64,000 nucleotides of DNA from Haliscomenobacter sp. GTDB taxonomy: Bacteria; Bacteroidota; Bacteroidia; Chitinophagales; Saprospiraceae. Each line of letters opens with the position of its first letter. Positions within the stretch are counted from its first letter, which is position 1. This document shows positions 20,483-31,846 of the stretch, piece after piece. The position numbers were made by a program, and so were the translations under genes. The stretch spans positions 1 to 64,000 of the forward strand of contig NZ_JADKCX010000029.1 in the NCBI RefSeq assembly GCF_016718685.1, in the 5' to 3' direction. Below the pieces are notes generated by a model that was given only the letters and a program-made list of their open reading frames with translations, did no database searches and was not told where the DNA came from.

Positions 20483-22465
20483 ATGAATACACTTTTTTTT
20501 AGCCGAATAGGTCTTTTTTTGTATGCATTCCTGCTGATAATCAAGGCAAATGGACAAGCTGGCGATGCCTTGGCCGATAGCTTGAAACGTGAACTGAGCA
20601 AAGCCAAAGCCGACTCAAACCAGGTGAAATTATTGATGGATTTGGGTAATCAGGTAGGCTATTACGATGCAGCAGCAGCAATGAAATATGCCCAACAAGG
20701 CCTGACTTTGAGCAAAAAAATAAATTACCGCCTCGGACAGGCGCGTACCCACTATTTGATGGGCAATACCTATCTCGATTTGGGGAACTACAGACAGTCA
20801 AAAATACATTTGGATGAGGCTGAGCAACTATTTTCAGCCTTGAAAAGACCAGATATGTTGGGAAAAATTCAAAATGCCCGAGGCAATTGGTCGTATATGC
20901 AAAGTGATTTGCAGAGCGCCGCGTACCACTATACCAGGGCCGTTGAAACCTTCCATGCTTTGAAAGACACCGCTTTGGAAATCTTCCCCTATCAAAACCT
21001 GATCGCCTCTTTGGGGGAAACCAAGAACCACGAAAAAGCCATTGCCATGAGCAAACGTTTGCTCAAATTGGTTCAAAAACGCGGCGATAGTTTGCAAATG
21101 GCTTACTCTTACAATTACCTCATCAACAATTATTTGGCCTTGAATCAAATGGATTCTGCCCAGAAATATGTTACAGATTTATTGAGATTTATTCAAAGTT
21201 CAATGGATTTGGGCTTGGCGGCAGATTCCTATAACGTCATCGGATTGTATCATTTCAAACGCCAGGCTTACCACCAAGCGATTGCCAATTACCAATTGGC
21301 GCTGGACAAAGCCCTGCGTGGCCAATACCAGACCGCACAATACTACCATGCTTTAGGACGAACTTATCTTCGACTCAATGCCTTGGATTCGGCTTACCTC
21401 TACTTACGCAAAGCCGAAACCCAGGCGCTGGTGGCCAATACTAAAGATGTATATTATCGGATTTGTCATGATTTAGGAAGCTATTTTGCAAAAAAAGAGG
21501 ACTATTCTCAGGCTTATCGCTACTTACAAGAATATACAAAACTCAACGACAGTATTCTGGTAGCCGAAACCCGCCATTACACGGCCTACCTCGAAGCTGC
21601 TTTTGAAAACAGCAAAAAGGAGACTGAAATTTTGCAGCTCAAAACGGCAGAATTGCAAAAAGACCTGGCCATCAAAAAACGCAATAACTATCTGATAGTG
21701 ACCCTAGGTTTACTGGCTTTGGGAGGCATCTTTTTTGGTTTGAAAGTACGCAACGACCAAACCCGTCGCAAACTGCTGGAGCAGGACAAAAAATTGCAAG
21801 CCGAAAAAATCCTTTCCCTGGAAAAAGAACAACAAGTAAGCTCGCTACAGTCTATGATCACTGGCCAGGAATCAGAACGCAACCGTATTGCCAAAGACCT
21901 GCATGATGGCCTTGGAGGCTTGTTTTCTACCGTAAAAATGTATTTCAGTACCTTGCAACACGAGCAACCTATCCTGGGAGAAAACCCGCTTTTCCAAAAA
22001 AGTATGGAACTAACCCATACTGCCTCCGTTGAATTGCGCCGCATAGCCCACAACCTCATGCCCGAAGTACTGATGAAACTGGGTTTGATCAACGCCATTC
22101 AGGATTTGTGCAACAACATCAATACCAGTCGTTTGTTAAACATCAGCCTGCAAGCTTACGGGATGGAAAAAAGATTGAATCCCAACACCGAAATCATGCT
22201 TTACCGCATCGTACAGGAATTGCTCAATAACATCATCAAACATGCGCAAGCGACCGAAGCCATCATTCAATTCAACCAACATCAGGAACGATTAAACATC
22301 ACCATCGAAGACAATGGCCAGGGGTTTAACGCCAACGAAGACAATACAGGGGCGGGCCTCAGCACCATTAAAAGCAGGGTCAATTACCTCAATGGAGCAC
22401 TCAACATCGACTCTACCCAAGGAGTAGGCACTACGGTGATGATGGAGTTTGTATTGGAAAGTTGA
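20483..22465 (+). CDS. TPR-containing sensor histidine kinase (HisKA_3 / NarX-LiaS type)
   Basis: 660 residues from ATG 20483, where a signal sequence begins (MNTLFFSRIGLFLYAFLLII). A periplasmic TPR array spans about 30-370 (AMKYAQQGLTLSKKINYRLG; YLDLGNYRQSKIHLDEAEQL). One membrane helix lies near 402-420, then a coiled coil. The HisKA_3 dimerisation domain carries the phospho-acceptor His474 in SERNRIAKDLHDGLGG. The HATPase_c domain has an N box (IVQELLNNIIKHAQA), G1 (IEDNGQGF) and G2 (GAGLSTIKSRV). Its partner is the LuxR-type regulator 141 bp downstream. The signal is unknown. A hairpin octad element separates the two genes. Confidence 0.93.
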   Translation: MNTLFFSRIGLFLYAFLLIIKANGQAGDALADSLKRELSKAKADSNQVKLLMDLGNQVGYYDAAAAMKYAQQGLTLSKKINYRLGQARTHYLMGNTYLDLGNYRQSKIHLDEAEQLFSALKRPDMLGKIQNARGNWSYMQSDLQSAAYHYTRAVETFHALKDTALEIFPYQNLIASLGETKNHEKAIAMSKRLLKLVQKRGDSLQMAYSYNYLINNYLALNQMDSAQKYVTDLLRFIQSSMDLGLAADSYNVIGLYHFKRQAYHQAIANYQLALDKALRGQYQTAQYYHALGRTYLRLNALDSAYLYLRKAETQALVANTKDVYYRICHDLGSYFAKKEDYSQAYRYLQEYTKLNDSILVAETRHYTAYLEAAFENSKKETEILQLKTAELQKDLAIKKRNNYLIVTLGLLALGGIFFGLKVRNDQTRRKLLEQDKKLQAEKILSLEKEQQVSSLQSMITGQESERNRIAKDLHDGLGGLFSTVKMYFSTLQHEQPILGENPLFQKSMELTHTASVELRRIAHNLMPEVLMKLGLINAIQDLCNNINTSRLLNISLQAYGMEKRLNPNTEIMLYRIVQELLNNIIKHAQATEAIIQFNQHQERLNITIEDNGQGFNANEDNTGAGLSTIKSRVNYLNGALNIDSTQGVGTTVMMEFVLES

Positions 22466-22583
22466 GGAGTTGAGAAGGTTGAGGAGTTGAGGCTGAGCTC
22501 GCGACATGGAGCGAAATTCTAAATTTGAACTTAAAGCTTTGTCAAAGTCGCTCGCGGCAGCCTCAACCCCTCAACCTTCAACT
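22461..22583. repeat. Octad inverted-repeat element, GTTGAGGA type
   Basis: The left arm (22461-22495) is GTTGAGGA-like octads and begins inside the stop codon of the kinase gene. The right arm (22555-22583) is CCTCAACC-like. The inner 20 bp of the arms pair with one mismatch. It ends 12 bp before the -7 box of the regulator gene. Confidence 0.75.
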
Positions 22584-22594
22584 TCCACACTTTT

Positions 22595-22606
22595 TATCTT
22601 TGTAAA
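22595..22606 (+). promoter_or_regulatory. -7 promoter box TATCTTTG, 4 nt before the regulator start
   Basis: TATCTTTG at 22595-22602 matches the Bacteroidota -7 consensus TAnnTTTG. The spacing to ATG 22607 leaves no room for a leader, so a leaderless mRNA is likely. No good -33 element is seen. Confidence 0.5.
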
Positions 22607-23242
22607 ATGACAAACATTCTGGTCATCGATGATCATCCCCTGATTACAGACGGGATCAAAACCATGTTGGCAGCACATATGGAAATTGTTGTAGCAGCTT
22701 CTGTGAAAACAGCAAAAGAGGCTTTGGTTTTGCTGGAACAAAGGACTTTTGACATCATTTTGCTGGACATCAGTTTGCCCGATGGGGATGGTTTGACGCT
22801 GTGTGCGGAGATCCGCAAGACCAATAAGCAGAGCAAAATCATCGGCTTATCTTCCACCAATGAAACGGGCATCATCACCCAATTCCTGCAACGCGGCGGC
22901 AATGGCTATTTGCTCAAAAACATGGAACGACAGGAGTTGATTGAAGCGATTGAACAGGTACAGGTGGGTAAAATTTACCTTTGCAAAGGTGCCAACGAAA
23001 AAATCTTGGAGCAATACCGAAACATTGACGTCGCCACCCAACAAGTGCCTGTTTTGACTCGCCGTGAAACGGAAATTCTACAACTCTTGAATGAGGGCTT
23101 GACTGGCCCACAAATCGCCAAACAACTTTTTCTAAGTCCACTCACCGTGGAAACGCACCGCAAAAATTTGATGCAGAAATTCAATGCCAACAATGCACAG
23201 ATGTTGTTGAAGCTGGCCAGGCAAAATCGTTTAATAGAATAG
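22607..23242 (+). CDS. NarL/FixJ-type response regulator
   Basis: 211 residues. The receiver domain (1-120) has the acidic pair Asp8-Asp9, the phospho-acceptor Asp54 in DIILLDISLPDGDG and Lys104. The LuxR-type helix-turn-helix (about 148-208) reads LTRRETEILQLLNEGLTGPQ then LSPLTVETHRKNL. It is phosphorylated by the upstream kinase and activates or represses unknown targets. The adjacent ammonium transporter gene is convergent, so it is not an obvious direct target. A bidirectional terminator lies between them. Confidence 0.94.
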   Translation: MTNILVIDDHPLITDGIKTMLAAHMEIVVAASVKTAKEALVLLEQRTFDIILLDISLPDGDGLTLCAEIRKTNKQSKIIGLSSTNETGIITQFLQRGGNGYLLKNMERQELIEAIEQVQVGKIYLCKGANEKILEQYRNIDVATQQVPVLTRRETEILQLLNEGLTGPQIAKQLFLSPLTVETHRKNLMQKFNANNAQMLLKLARQNRLIE

Positions 23243-23252
23243 TGCTTATAAC

Positions 23253-23291
23253 AAAAAACGGGCTTGATGCCATGCACCAAACCCGTTTTTT
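23253..23291. terminator. Bidirectional intrinsic terminator
   Basis: AAAAAACGGG (23253-23262) pairs with CCCGTTTTTT (23282-23291) around a 19-nt loop. It lies between the convergent response-regulator and ammonium-transporter genes and has a T-run on both strands. Confidence 0.85.
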
Positions 23292-23312
23292 GTGGTGGAA
23301 ATAAATTCCGTA

Positions 23313-24659
23313 TTACATGGCCAATTCGACCACAGTTTCTTCGTGTTGGCTGATGTCCAGACCTTCTTCTTCCTGATCTTCAGATACACGCAGTGGAGAA
23401 ATCAAGTTGGTCAATTTGTACACCAACCAGGAACCTACACCCGTATAAGCAACCACGATTGCGAGGGCAATTAAGTGGCTGATCAACAGTTTAGGGCTGC
23501 CAGTAGCAATTACGCCACCGAATGCCTCAGTAGCAAAGATGGCAGTCATCAACATCCCGACGATACCACCAATACCATGGCAAGGGAATACATCCAAGGT
23601 ATCGTCCAGGCTAGTACGAGACTTGCGCACTACTGCATAATTGGATACAGTTGCAGCTACGGCACCAATCAACATACTTGGTCCAAAGTTGATGTAACCA
23701 CAAGCAGGCGTGATGGCAACCAGACCTACTACCGCACCGATACAAGCACCCAAAGCGGAAGGTTTCCGACCACGCATGGTGTCTACCAGAATCCAGGCAA
23801 TCGCAGCAGCAGCAGAAGCGAGGTTGGTGTTCACAAAAGCAGTTACGGCCTGGCCATTTGCTGCCAAAGCTGAACCCCCGTTGAATCCGAACCAGCCGAA
23901 CCACAGTAAACCAGTACCCAGGATCACATAAGGTGTGTACAATACCGCGTGAGATTGGCCTTCAATGTGGGTTTTTCTTCTACCCAGTACTCTTGCACCA
24001 ATCAGGGCAGCGATACCCGCAGAGATGTGTACTACGGTTCCACCTGCAAAGTCCAGAACACCCATTTTGAACAAAAATCCTTCTGGATGCCATGCCCAGT
24101 GTGCCAGTGGCGCATAAATCAGGATACTCCAGAGTACAATGAAAATGATGTAGCTCCAGAAACGCACCCGCTCAGCAAAAGAACCAGTGATCAGGGCTGG
24201 AGTAATGATTGCAAACTTCAACTGGAAGGCTGCAAACAGTACAAAAGGAATGCCTTGGTTGATGCCAGTGTTGGCGGCAGGTGCAGTACCTACTCCATTG
24301 AACATGAAGTGGGTCATTGGGTTGCCTACAAAACCGCCGATTGAATCACCAAAGGCTAGGCTAAATCCTACTACATACCAGATCACGCTAATAATGCCTA
24401 GCGCAATAAAGCTTTGTAGCATTGTGGAGATGATGTTTTTGGGACTTACCATGCCACCGTAGAAGAAAGAAAGTCCAGGTGTCATCAGCAGTACCATACT
24501 GGAGGCGACCAGCATCCACGCGACGTTTCCTGAATCAAATGTTACTCCCTCAGCCGGTGTTGGAAATGAGGCCGGATAAACCGACGCGATGGCAGAGATG
24601 ATGAGGAGCAGCACAAAGCTGAACGTAGCCATCGGCTTGTTCGTAATCAATTGTGTCAT
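23313..24659 (-). CDS. amt: Ammonium transporter, Amt/MEP family
   Basis: 448 residues with about eleven membrane helices. The twin-histidine pore residues are visible as His187 (YAPLAHWAWHPEG) and His361 (DVFPCHGIGG). The family signature is DFAGGTVVHISAGIAALIGA. It conducts ammonium/ammonia into the cell. The C-terminal tail is acidic (RVSEDQEEEGLDISQHEE), which may serve regulation. No glnK gene is next to it in this window. The length and frame are normal. Confidence 0.96.
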   Translation of the reverse strand: MTQLITNKPMATFSFVLLLIISAIASVYPASFPTPAEGVTFDSGNVAWMLVASSMVLLMTPGLSFFYGGMVSPKNIISTMLQSFIALGIISVIWYVVGFSLAFGDSIGGFVGNPMTHFMFNGVGTAPAANTGINQGIPFVLFAAFQLKFAIITPALITGSFAERVRFWSYIIFIVLWSILIYAPLAHWAWHPEGFLFKMGVLDFAGGTVVHISAGIAALIGARVLGRRKTHIEGQSHAVLYTPYVILGTGLLWFGWFGFNGGSALAANGQAVTAFVNTNLASAAAAIAWILVDTMRGRKPSALGACIGAVVGLVAITPACGYINFGPSMLIGAVAATVSNYAVVRKSRTSLDDTLDVFPCHGIGGIVGMLMTAIFATEAFGGVIATGSPKLLISHLIALAIVVAYTGVGSWLVYKLTNLISPLRVSEDQEEEGLDISQHEETVVELAM

Positions 24660-24737
24660 ACCGTTTCCGATTTAAAGCTTTAGTTGAATAATCTTAAAGC
24701 AGTTAAAAAATAGTTTGGTGTTGCTTTAGTTGTATTG

Positions 24738-24745
24738 CAAAAGTA
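24738..24745 (-). promoter_or_regulatory. Probable -7 box for the ammonium transporter gene
   Basis: On the minus strand TACTTTTG matches TAnnTTTG, about 80 nt before the transporter start. A TTTG lies about 23 nt further upstream, slightly longer than the usual spacing. Confidence 0.4.
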
Positions 24746-24885
24746 CAAGTAATTCTTTGAAATATTCCCAAAACCATGCCGGGAATTTTAGCTTAATTGA
24801 AAATTAAGAATAAAAAAGCAGAATCGGGGGGGCAAAAAAAATAATTTTCAAGGAATCGCCCCCTTGGCACAAATTTCTTTGGCAG

Positions 24886-27251
24886 CTACAGCAATCCCTC
24901 GTTCTTCAACGTTGAGTAAATCCGTGATGAAAGGCTGTTTTTGGCTTGCCCGCCGGGTTGATTGGTCCAAAACTGGATGCGGAAAGCTGTTGACCGCTGG
25001 CCTCAATGCCTTCAAAAGTAACCACGGGCTCCGGTTGAGTCAGGATGGCTTCTTCCCGAATGGAGCAGGCTTTGGCCATTTCCATCACCCGTTTGGGGTC
25101 AGAATTGGCATTGGTGCGAATGGGCAGTTCGTGCATCCGGGGGCCTGCCGACCAACTGTGGCTGGTCACCTGTTTGTTGACCAAATCGGTATTGGGGACC
25201 ACTAAAATGCCCCCGTCAATTTTTCGAATGGTGCAACTGCGCAATTTAATCTCCAGAATTTCGCCTTCTTCACCATTGACAATGACGATATCACCTACCC
25301 GGAAAGGGCGTTCAAAAATCAGGATCAACCCGGCCAGGATATTGGCGGCGAAGTTTTGCAAACCAAAGCCGAGCCCAATGGCCAGAGCGCCAATGACCAG
25401 ACTCAGTTTTTGTAAATCGAAACCGACGTATGCCGCAGCCAATAAAAAGCCCAAAAAGACCAAAAAATAATGTACCAGGTGCCCAATTGCCATAGGTACC
25501 CCATATTCAAACTTGAAACGCTCCAGAATTTCGTCTTCTAAAAGGTATTTCAGCAGCCTGCCGATCAACCAGGCACCAACGATGATACCCGTAAAGCCCA
25601 ATACGCCACCAACGGTAAGTCGAATGGCCCCAAAACTATATCCGGCATTCCAGAATTGGCCAAAAGCGTATTCCAACGGCCCCAAAAGCCGGAGTGCATT
25701 GAGTGCAAATCCAATCCAGACCAAAACCCCGGCAATGCGCAACAACTTACTTGAACTGCTCAGAAAAGTGCCCCGGTCTTGGGCAGCAGCGCTGCCTTCT
25801 TCCAGTGGACGCAGGCTGAGCACAAAGCGCAGGAGCCCTTCAATAACCATGGTGGCACTAAAAATGATCAATCCGGTGAGGATGGTTTTTTCAAGTGACA
25901 AGTTAAATACCTCCGCCAGGGTGTCGTACCCGGCAATATTGCCCAATGCCGCCATACTGGCTACCACCAAAAAGATCGGTGCGGCAAACTGCATGATGCG
26001 GGCAAACACAGCACTGGTCAGCGGCTCGCGGAACCATTGACGGTCGCGGAAACCCACCGAAAACACAAACAAACCCAATAGGATACTTTCCAGCAGGATG
26101 AACCAACGGAAGATGACCTGATTGGCAATGGCCGATTTGAGCATGAGGTGTGCAAAAAACAGCGCCCCCACCAGATAAATGCTCCAGCGGATATTCGGAA
26201 TGACAAAACGCGGCACGATGACCACAAAAGGCACCACCAAGGCCATCACGATCATTTCGCTGAACACAGAGGGCCGATTGGGATACAATAAAGGTGTCAT
26301 CAGGAGCGTGATCAAAAAGGCCGTGGTCAGGGGTTTGGAAAAAACGATCTCCGTAGCCAGATTGAATTCATTTTGCCGATTGTATTTGCGGTCTTTTTTG
26401 AAAAAGGAATTGCCGAGCATAAAAAACAGTCCGATGCCCAAAAACAACATCAGGTGCAGAAACATCCGATCGCGGTTGTTGCGCAAAAACTCGTTGAATT
26501 CCTTTTTGAAATAATCCAGGGCAACCTGGCGATAACTTTGCTCAGCGCTGGATTGGCCACTGACCGGCAGCTCCAGCAGGGTTTGGCGGCGGTTGCTGAG
26601 CATACTTTGCAATTCCAACTTTTCAAGTCCCTCCATATTGGCCAGGTGGTATTGGTGCAATAGCTTTTGATCGAGCACACTGCTTTGCAGGCTCAACAAC
26701 TCATTGGAGCGCCGCAGCAGCGCCGAGTCGGCTTTATACAGTTCCAATTGCAGGGAATCCACCCGTTGACGCACTTCGATGGGGATGTCTTTGGAAAAAG
26801 AAAGCTCGGTCAAATCCCAGATGGTTTTCTTTTTGCTGAGTTCATCACGCAGGTTCTGCAATTGAGTCGAATACCTTTGCAGGCGGTTTTCGTCGGACTG
26901 CGACTGGCGCCAATACCTGCGCCACCGCGCGGCCAAACTTCCACTGATGCGGCTCGACACTTGTTGTTCCCACACGTAATTGGAGGTCTTTTGCAGGCTA
27001 TCGGCTGCCCGACGCAGCGAATCGACGGATGCTTGCACCTCGCTCAAAACCGCACTGCGCAGCAATGCTGGTCGCAATTGGTTGCGCAGAAACAATTCGG
27101 AATTGCCCAGCTCTTCGGCCAGTTCCGGAATGGGAATGGGGTTGTTTTGCCTGGCTGTGTCACCTGGCACCTCGGTAGATTGGGCGAAAAGAGGCAGGGT
27201 AAAGAGGGTCAGAAGCAATGCAATGGAATAGCCTCGCGTTGATTTGCACAT
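24886..27251 (-). CDS. Large MscS-type mechanosensitive channel (one frameshift near the 3' end)
   Basis: About 788 residues. Signal peptide MCKSTRGYSIALLLTLFTLPLFAQ, a periplasmic coiled-coil region (about 35-260; SVDSLRRAADSLQKTSNYVW), about ten membrane helices, then the MscS pore helix and beta domain (VIGALAIGLGFGLQNFAANI and FERPFRVGDIVIVNGEEGEI). It releases solutes under hypo-osmotic stress; the long N terminus resembles the MscK/MscM class. The frame breaks near 24975. Restoring one T in a T-run gives the expected MscS C terminus FRIQFWTNQPGGQAKNSL and a stop at 24886. Without the fix the protein ends at 24906 with an unrelated tail. Confidence 0.85.
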
Positions 27252-27489
27252 ATTTGCAGCGAATTATGGGCGGAAAGGTAGCGAGAAAATGGGAATTTTT
27301 TTTGTTTGGTCACGAGAAGTAAACTTTTACAAAACCCTAAAAATTTGCTTTGTTTTTAAAAAGACCAAACTTTTCTTCCCCCAAAACCATTTATTACCCA
27401 AATGCGCGTTAATTTTGAGCGAGCGGTACTGCTTTTACAACGAAAGGAGTGCAGTTCAAGCTTTGTAAGGCGATCTATCAAACTAAACT

Positions 27490-30400
27490 ATGCGATTATT
27501 GTATGCTGCCGCATGGTTGTATTGGATAATTGTGGGGGCGTGGAATGCGACCCTGCCACAAATGTCATCTTCATGGTCGCCCGCATCGCCCCAAAGTCGT
27601 CCCCTCGCCTTGAGTTGCCGTCAGGATCTCGTTTTTTCTCTCGATGAGTTTTGTCAGGTTAACCTCAGTCCGCAGCAAGTACTGTTGGGTGGGGATGGAA
27701 ACACGGATTGGAGCCGTCTGCAGGTTATTGTCAACGACCGCAATCCTTTCAACAGCAATGTAGTAGATGGAGCGGGGCGTTTTGCCTACCTGGTTAGAGA
27801 TAACCTCAATGGCAACATCATTTGCCAGAGCACTCTGCTTGCAGAAGACAAAGCAAAACCCTTGATCAAAAGCACCGATTGGGATTTAAAAACCACCGAA
27901 TGGTTGTGTTTTGACATCGACAGCATCCTCAATGTACCCGCCTCCTGGCATGATCCGAATTACAAGTATTACACGGGCCAGGCCGTTTTTGCCGACAATT
28001 GCGGCCGCGTACTTAACTTCAAAGTCAAGGATGAGGTGGTTGTTGGCGATTGTGACAGTAGTTTTTTTGTAAAAATTTACCGCAATTTTTCGGTCGAAGA
28101 CTTGGCGGGTAATCGCAGGGATACCACCCAACTCATCGTGTTGTTGCGTCCCGATTGGAAAAAATTGATTTACCCCCGCGATACGGCCATTCATTCCTGT
28201 ATTCCTGAAGGGATACGCACGCCCATGTTGTATCCATTCTGGATCAATGGGGTAGGGGACACCACCATTTTTAACCACGAATATTGCAGCCTGACGATTC
28301 AACGGGAAGTGAGTGAAATCTTGATTTGTCGCCGGGGCCGGAAAGTTGTGCAAACCTTGAAAATTTTTGATTGGTGTGCCGGACAAATTGTGCACACCGA
28401 TACCACTTTGATCAAAATTGGCGATTTGGAAGCGCCAGTCATCAGCAAGCCGTCCAAACCGATTGTGGTTTCAACCCAGCCAATGGATTGTACCGCTTCG
28501 ATTCCGATTACTCCTGATCAGTTGCAACGCAGCTACCAAATCGGATTCAGCGATTGTGATGCAGTACAACTGACGGTAAAAGTAAAATCTTACGTTTTTC
28601 GACCCAGTGTAGGGGATTCGGTATGGCGCGATGCCGTGTACCCCATCAGCAATGGTGTAATGGGCAGTGTTCCGGTAGGCAAACACCGGTTTATTTTTTA
28701 TGCCAGCGATCCTTGTTTCAATAGCCGTACCGACTCGCTGGAGTTACAGGTAAAAGATAAAATTGCGCCCCAGATGCGCTGCGACAATACCATCCGGGTC
28801 AGCATCAGCAATGGCTACGACCGCCTCACCGTAGCTGACATCGATGAAGGCAGTACTGATAATTGTGCTTTATTGTCCTTAAAGGTACGCCGGGTAATTC
28901 CGACGTCCTGTACCGTTAATTTTGATGATAACCTTAATGGTGTAATCGATACTTCCGATGCTGTAACGTTGGAAAATGGCATTTTTTATACCCTTCCCGC
29001 CGATCGGGTAGAATTCTTTTGTTGCGATGTGGGCACTAAAGTACGGGTTGAATTGATTGGCCGCGATGCCGCCGGGAACATCAGTAGATGTTGGATGGAC
29101 GTAACGGTGGAGGATAAAACCCTGCTGCAATGTGCCGTTCCCGCAGATACCAGTACGCTTTGCAGCGACATCAACCTGAGTAATTTTAACAATTATGGTG
29201 CAGCGCGGGTATTGAACGATCCCTGTGGTTTGCTGAGCCTGGTGGCTTTGCCTACACTCGACAAACGCAACAATTGCGGGGTGGGTACCATCACCAGACG
29301 CTGGCAGGTGGTACGCAATTTGGGCAAACCCAATGAACAACGTAGCCCGGAATGTTACCAGGTCATTACCGTAAGTGCAATTCGAGATTATACGATTCGT
29401 TTTCCCCGTGATACCTCTCGTCCACTGTTTGCAAATCCCACCAGGCAACACCTTGTTGCACCAGGAAAATGGCTGCAATATTCTGGCTTTCAACGTTACT
29501 GATGTGCGCTTCACGGCCAGTGGACAGGAATGTTATAAGATCTTCCGTACCTGGTCGATCATCAACTGGTGTGAATACGTGGACGGTACGGAACCGGTGG
29601 TTTTGGACCGTGATTACGACGGCGATGGGGAACGGGGCAATACATCTTTCTGGTTATTGATACACCCCGATGGACATACTTATATCGACCAGGATAAAAT
29701 CGTCGACAATAAAATTCCGAATAGCCAGGGCTACTGGACGAGTAGCAAAGAACGTCCCTTGCTCAAATCGCGGGGAATCTGGGAGTATACCCAAGTGATT
29801 AAGGTGTTCGACGATGAGGCACCCAAAATCACCTTGATTGGCAGCCGCATTTTTGACGCCCGCAACAACGATTGTACCGGAGATGTCAACTATACTTTTT
29901 CCATCGCCGAAAACTGTAATGCCCAGAATTTACAGATTCAGGTCTTCTACGATGAAAAAGCCGATGGAAAAGTTGACCGTACCCTTAAACCAACCGGGAC
30001 TTATCCACGATTTCGCATTCAAGAAAAATTACCCATTGGTATCCACAAAATTGAAATTGTTGCAGCGGATGGTTGTGGCAATACCAGCCGGGAAATGCTA
30101 CAAATTGAAATCCGAGATGTAAAAGGGCCTTCGCCCATTTGTATCAATGGCCTGGTGGTTGAGCTCATGCCACTACCGCAAGAAGAAGACATTGATGGTG
30201 ATGGTGATCTGGATGCGGGCGCAGCCCTGATTTGGGCCAAAGATTTTGTAGCCAGCAAAGTTGAAGATTGTTCGGGAATCGTAGGCTATTCGATTCATCG
30301 AGCAGATGACATAGAAAGTGGCAAAGAAAAACCTGATCCCAATCATACTGGTATCGCCCTAACTTGCGATGACCGATATACGGTACTGGTTTACGTTTAC

Positions 30401-31714
30401 GCCTGGGATATCCATGGCAATTATGGGTATTGTGAAACCTACGTTTTGGTACAAGACAACCGGGGTTTGTGCCAGGAAGAAGGTGGTGCCAGTATTTCAG
30501 GGGTGCTCAAAACGTTCAGCAACAATCCGGTTGAGCAGGTAAAACTCAACTTGAGCGGGATCCAAAATGCCGAAGTCTACAGCAACACTCAAGGAGCCTA
30601 TAGCTTCCAAAAACTAAAAGAAAACAACGACTATACCATCAGCCCCAGCCTTAACCTCAATCATTTGGATGGGGTGAGTACTTACGATATTGTACTGATC
30701 ACCAAGCACATTTTGGGGCAAACTCCTTTTGACAATCCGTACAAATTCATCGCTGCTGACGTTGACCTTTCAGGCTATGTTTCTACGCTGGACATCATTC
30801 AGATTCGCAAAGTCATTTTGCGTTTGGATCTGGAATTTAAAAAATGCCCGAGTTGGCGTTTTGTGGATGCATCGTTTCGTTTTGCCGACAACAATGATCC
30901 CCTAGCAACACCATTTCCAGAGCTACGAAATTTTAACAACCTGAATAGCGAGCTACTGAGTGCTGATTTCGTAGCCGTAAAAATGGGCGACATCAGCGGG
31001 AATGCTGCGCGAGAAAGCCTTCATGCTGCGCCAGAATTGCGCAGTATTGCGGAGGCTCCCCTGCTGTGCAGTGGCCTTCCGGAAGTATTACGTGCTGGCC
31101 AGGAGTACCGACTTACCCTCGATCTTTCAGCACTACCAGATGCTGCCGGAGCACAATTTACGCTGGCTTATCACACCCATGCACTGCAATTTGTTGCTAT
31201 CGAATACGGGGCTGCTGGAGTTGAGAGTTTTGGCCTGAATGAGGCGGAGCGCGGTCTGATCCGCATGTCTTGGGTAAAATCGGCTGAAAAAGGAAGCCAA
31301 TTGGCCACCTTGACTTTTCGGGCTAAATCGTCCGTCAATTCAGCGGGTTTATTCCATTTGGAAGAAAAAGATTTAGCACCAGAGGGCTATACCCAAGCGG
31401 GTGAAGTGAAAAAATTGTTCTTGCAACGAGACCTGGTGATGGAAGCGCCTGGTTATAATTTCCAATTGTATCCCAATGCGCCCAATCCATTCAGCACTTC
31501 GACCACCATCGAATTTGACCTAGGAGAACCTGGCTCTGCCGTATTGTGTATCACTGACTTGTCTGGACGGGTGCTCAAAACCATTACCCGCGATTATGTT
31601 GCAGGCCACCATCAAATTGTACTACAAAAAAGCGAACTGAACCAAACTGGCGTACTCCTGTATACGTTGAAGGCGGGGAAAGATGCGAAGACGATGAAGA
31701 TGGTGGTTTATTAA
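27490..31714 (+). CDS. Giant secreted protein with dockerin-like domain and T9SS tail (one frameshift)
   Basis: About 1400 residues in two frames that join near 29440. Signal peptide MRLLYAAAWLYWIIVGAWNA. The long N-terminal part is built of repeated Cys-containing beta-sandwich modules (DNCGRVLNFKVKDEVVVGDC; CYKIFRTWSIINWCEY). Near 30.5-30.85 kb there is a carboxypeptidase-regulatory-like repeat followed by a dockerin-like segment (DGVSTYDIVLITKHILGQ, then DVDLSGYVSTLDIIQIRKVI). The end is a T9SS type A tail (YPNAPNPFSTSTTIEFDLGE; LSGRVLKTITRD). It is probably a large cell-surface or matrix protein of the type common in Saprospiraceae. The dockerin-like Asp pattern may bind calcium (inference). 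Confidence 0.8.
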
Positions 31715-31834
31715 GTTGAAAAGTTTAGAGTTGAAGCGTTGAAAAGATAGATGGTGCGCCACTTTTAGATGGTCTTTTCAACTTGCCAACTTTCAAACTA
31801 CCTTTCAACTCTTCAACTCTAAACTTTTCAACTT
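31713..31834. repeat. Octad inverted-repeat element, GTTGAAAA type
   Basis: AAGTTGAAAAGTTTAGAGTT... (31713-31736) is perfectly complementary over 24 nt to 31811-31834. The left arm begins at the stop codon of the T9SS gene. The right arm flows into the -7 box of the permease gene. Confidence 0.85.
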
Positions 31835-31846
31835 ATCTTTGCCCGC
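31834..31846 (+). promoter_or_regulatory. -7 promoter box TATCTTTG, 5 nt before the permease start
   Basis: TATCTTTG at 31834-31841 matches TAnnTTTG and overlaps the last base of the octad element. The start codon follows at 31847, which implies a leaderless transcript. Confidence 0.5.

Noticed and set aside
26667..27242. 191-codon open frame antisense to the MscS gene
   Set aside because: Opposite to a conserved coding region with no domain or signal; it is a codon-bias shadow.
27300..27370. GTTTGGTC/GACCAAAC inverted pair between the MscS and T9SS genes
   Set aside because: Only 8 bp with a 51-nt spacer and no octad structure, so it could be chance.
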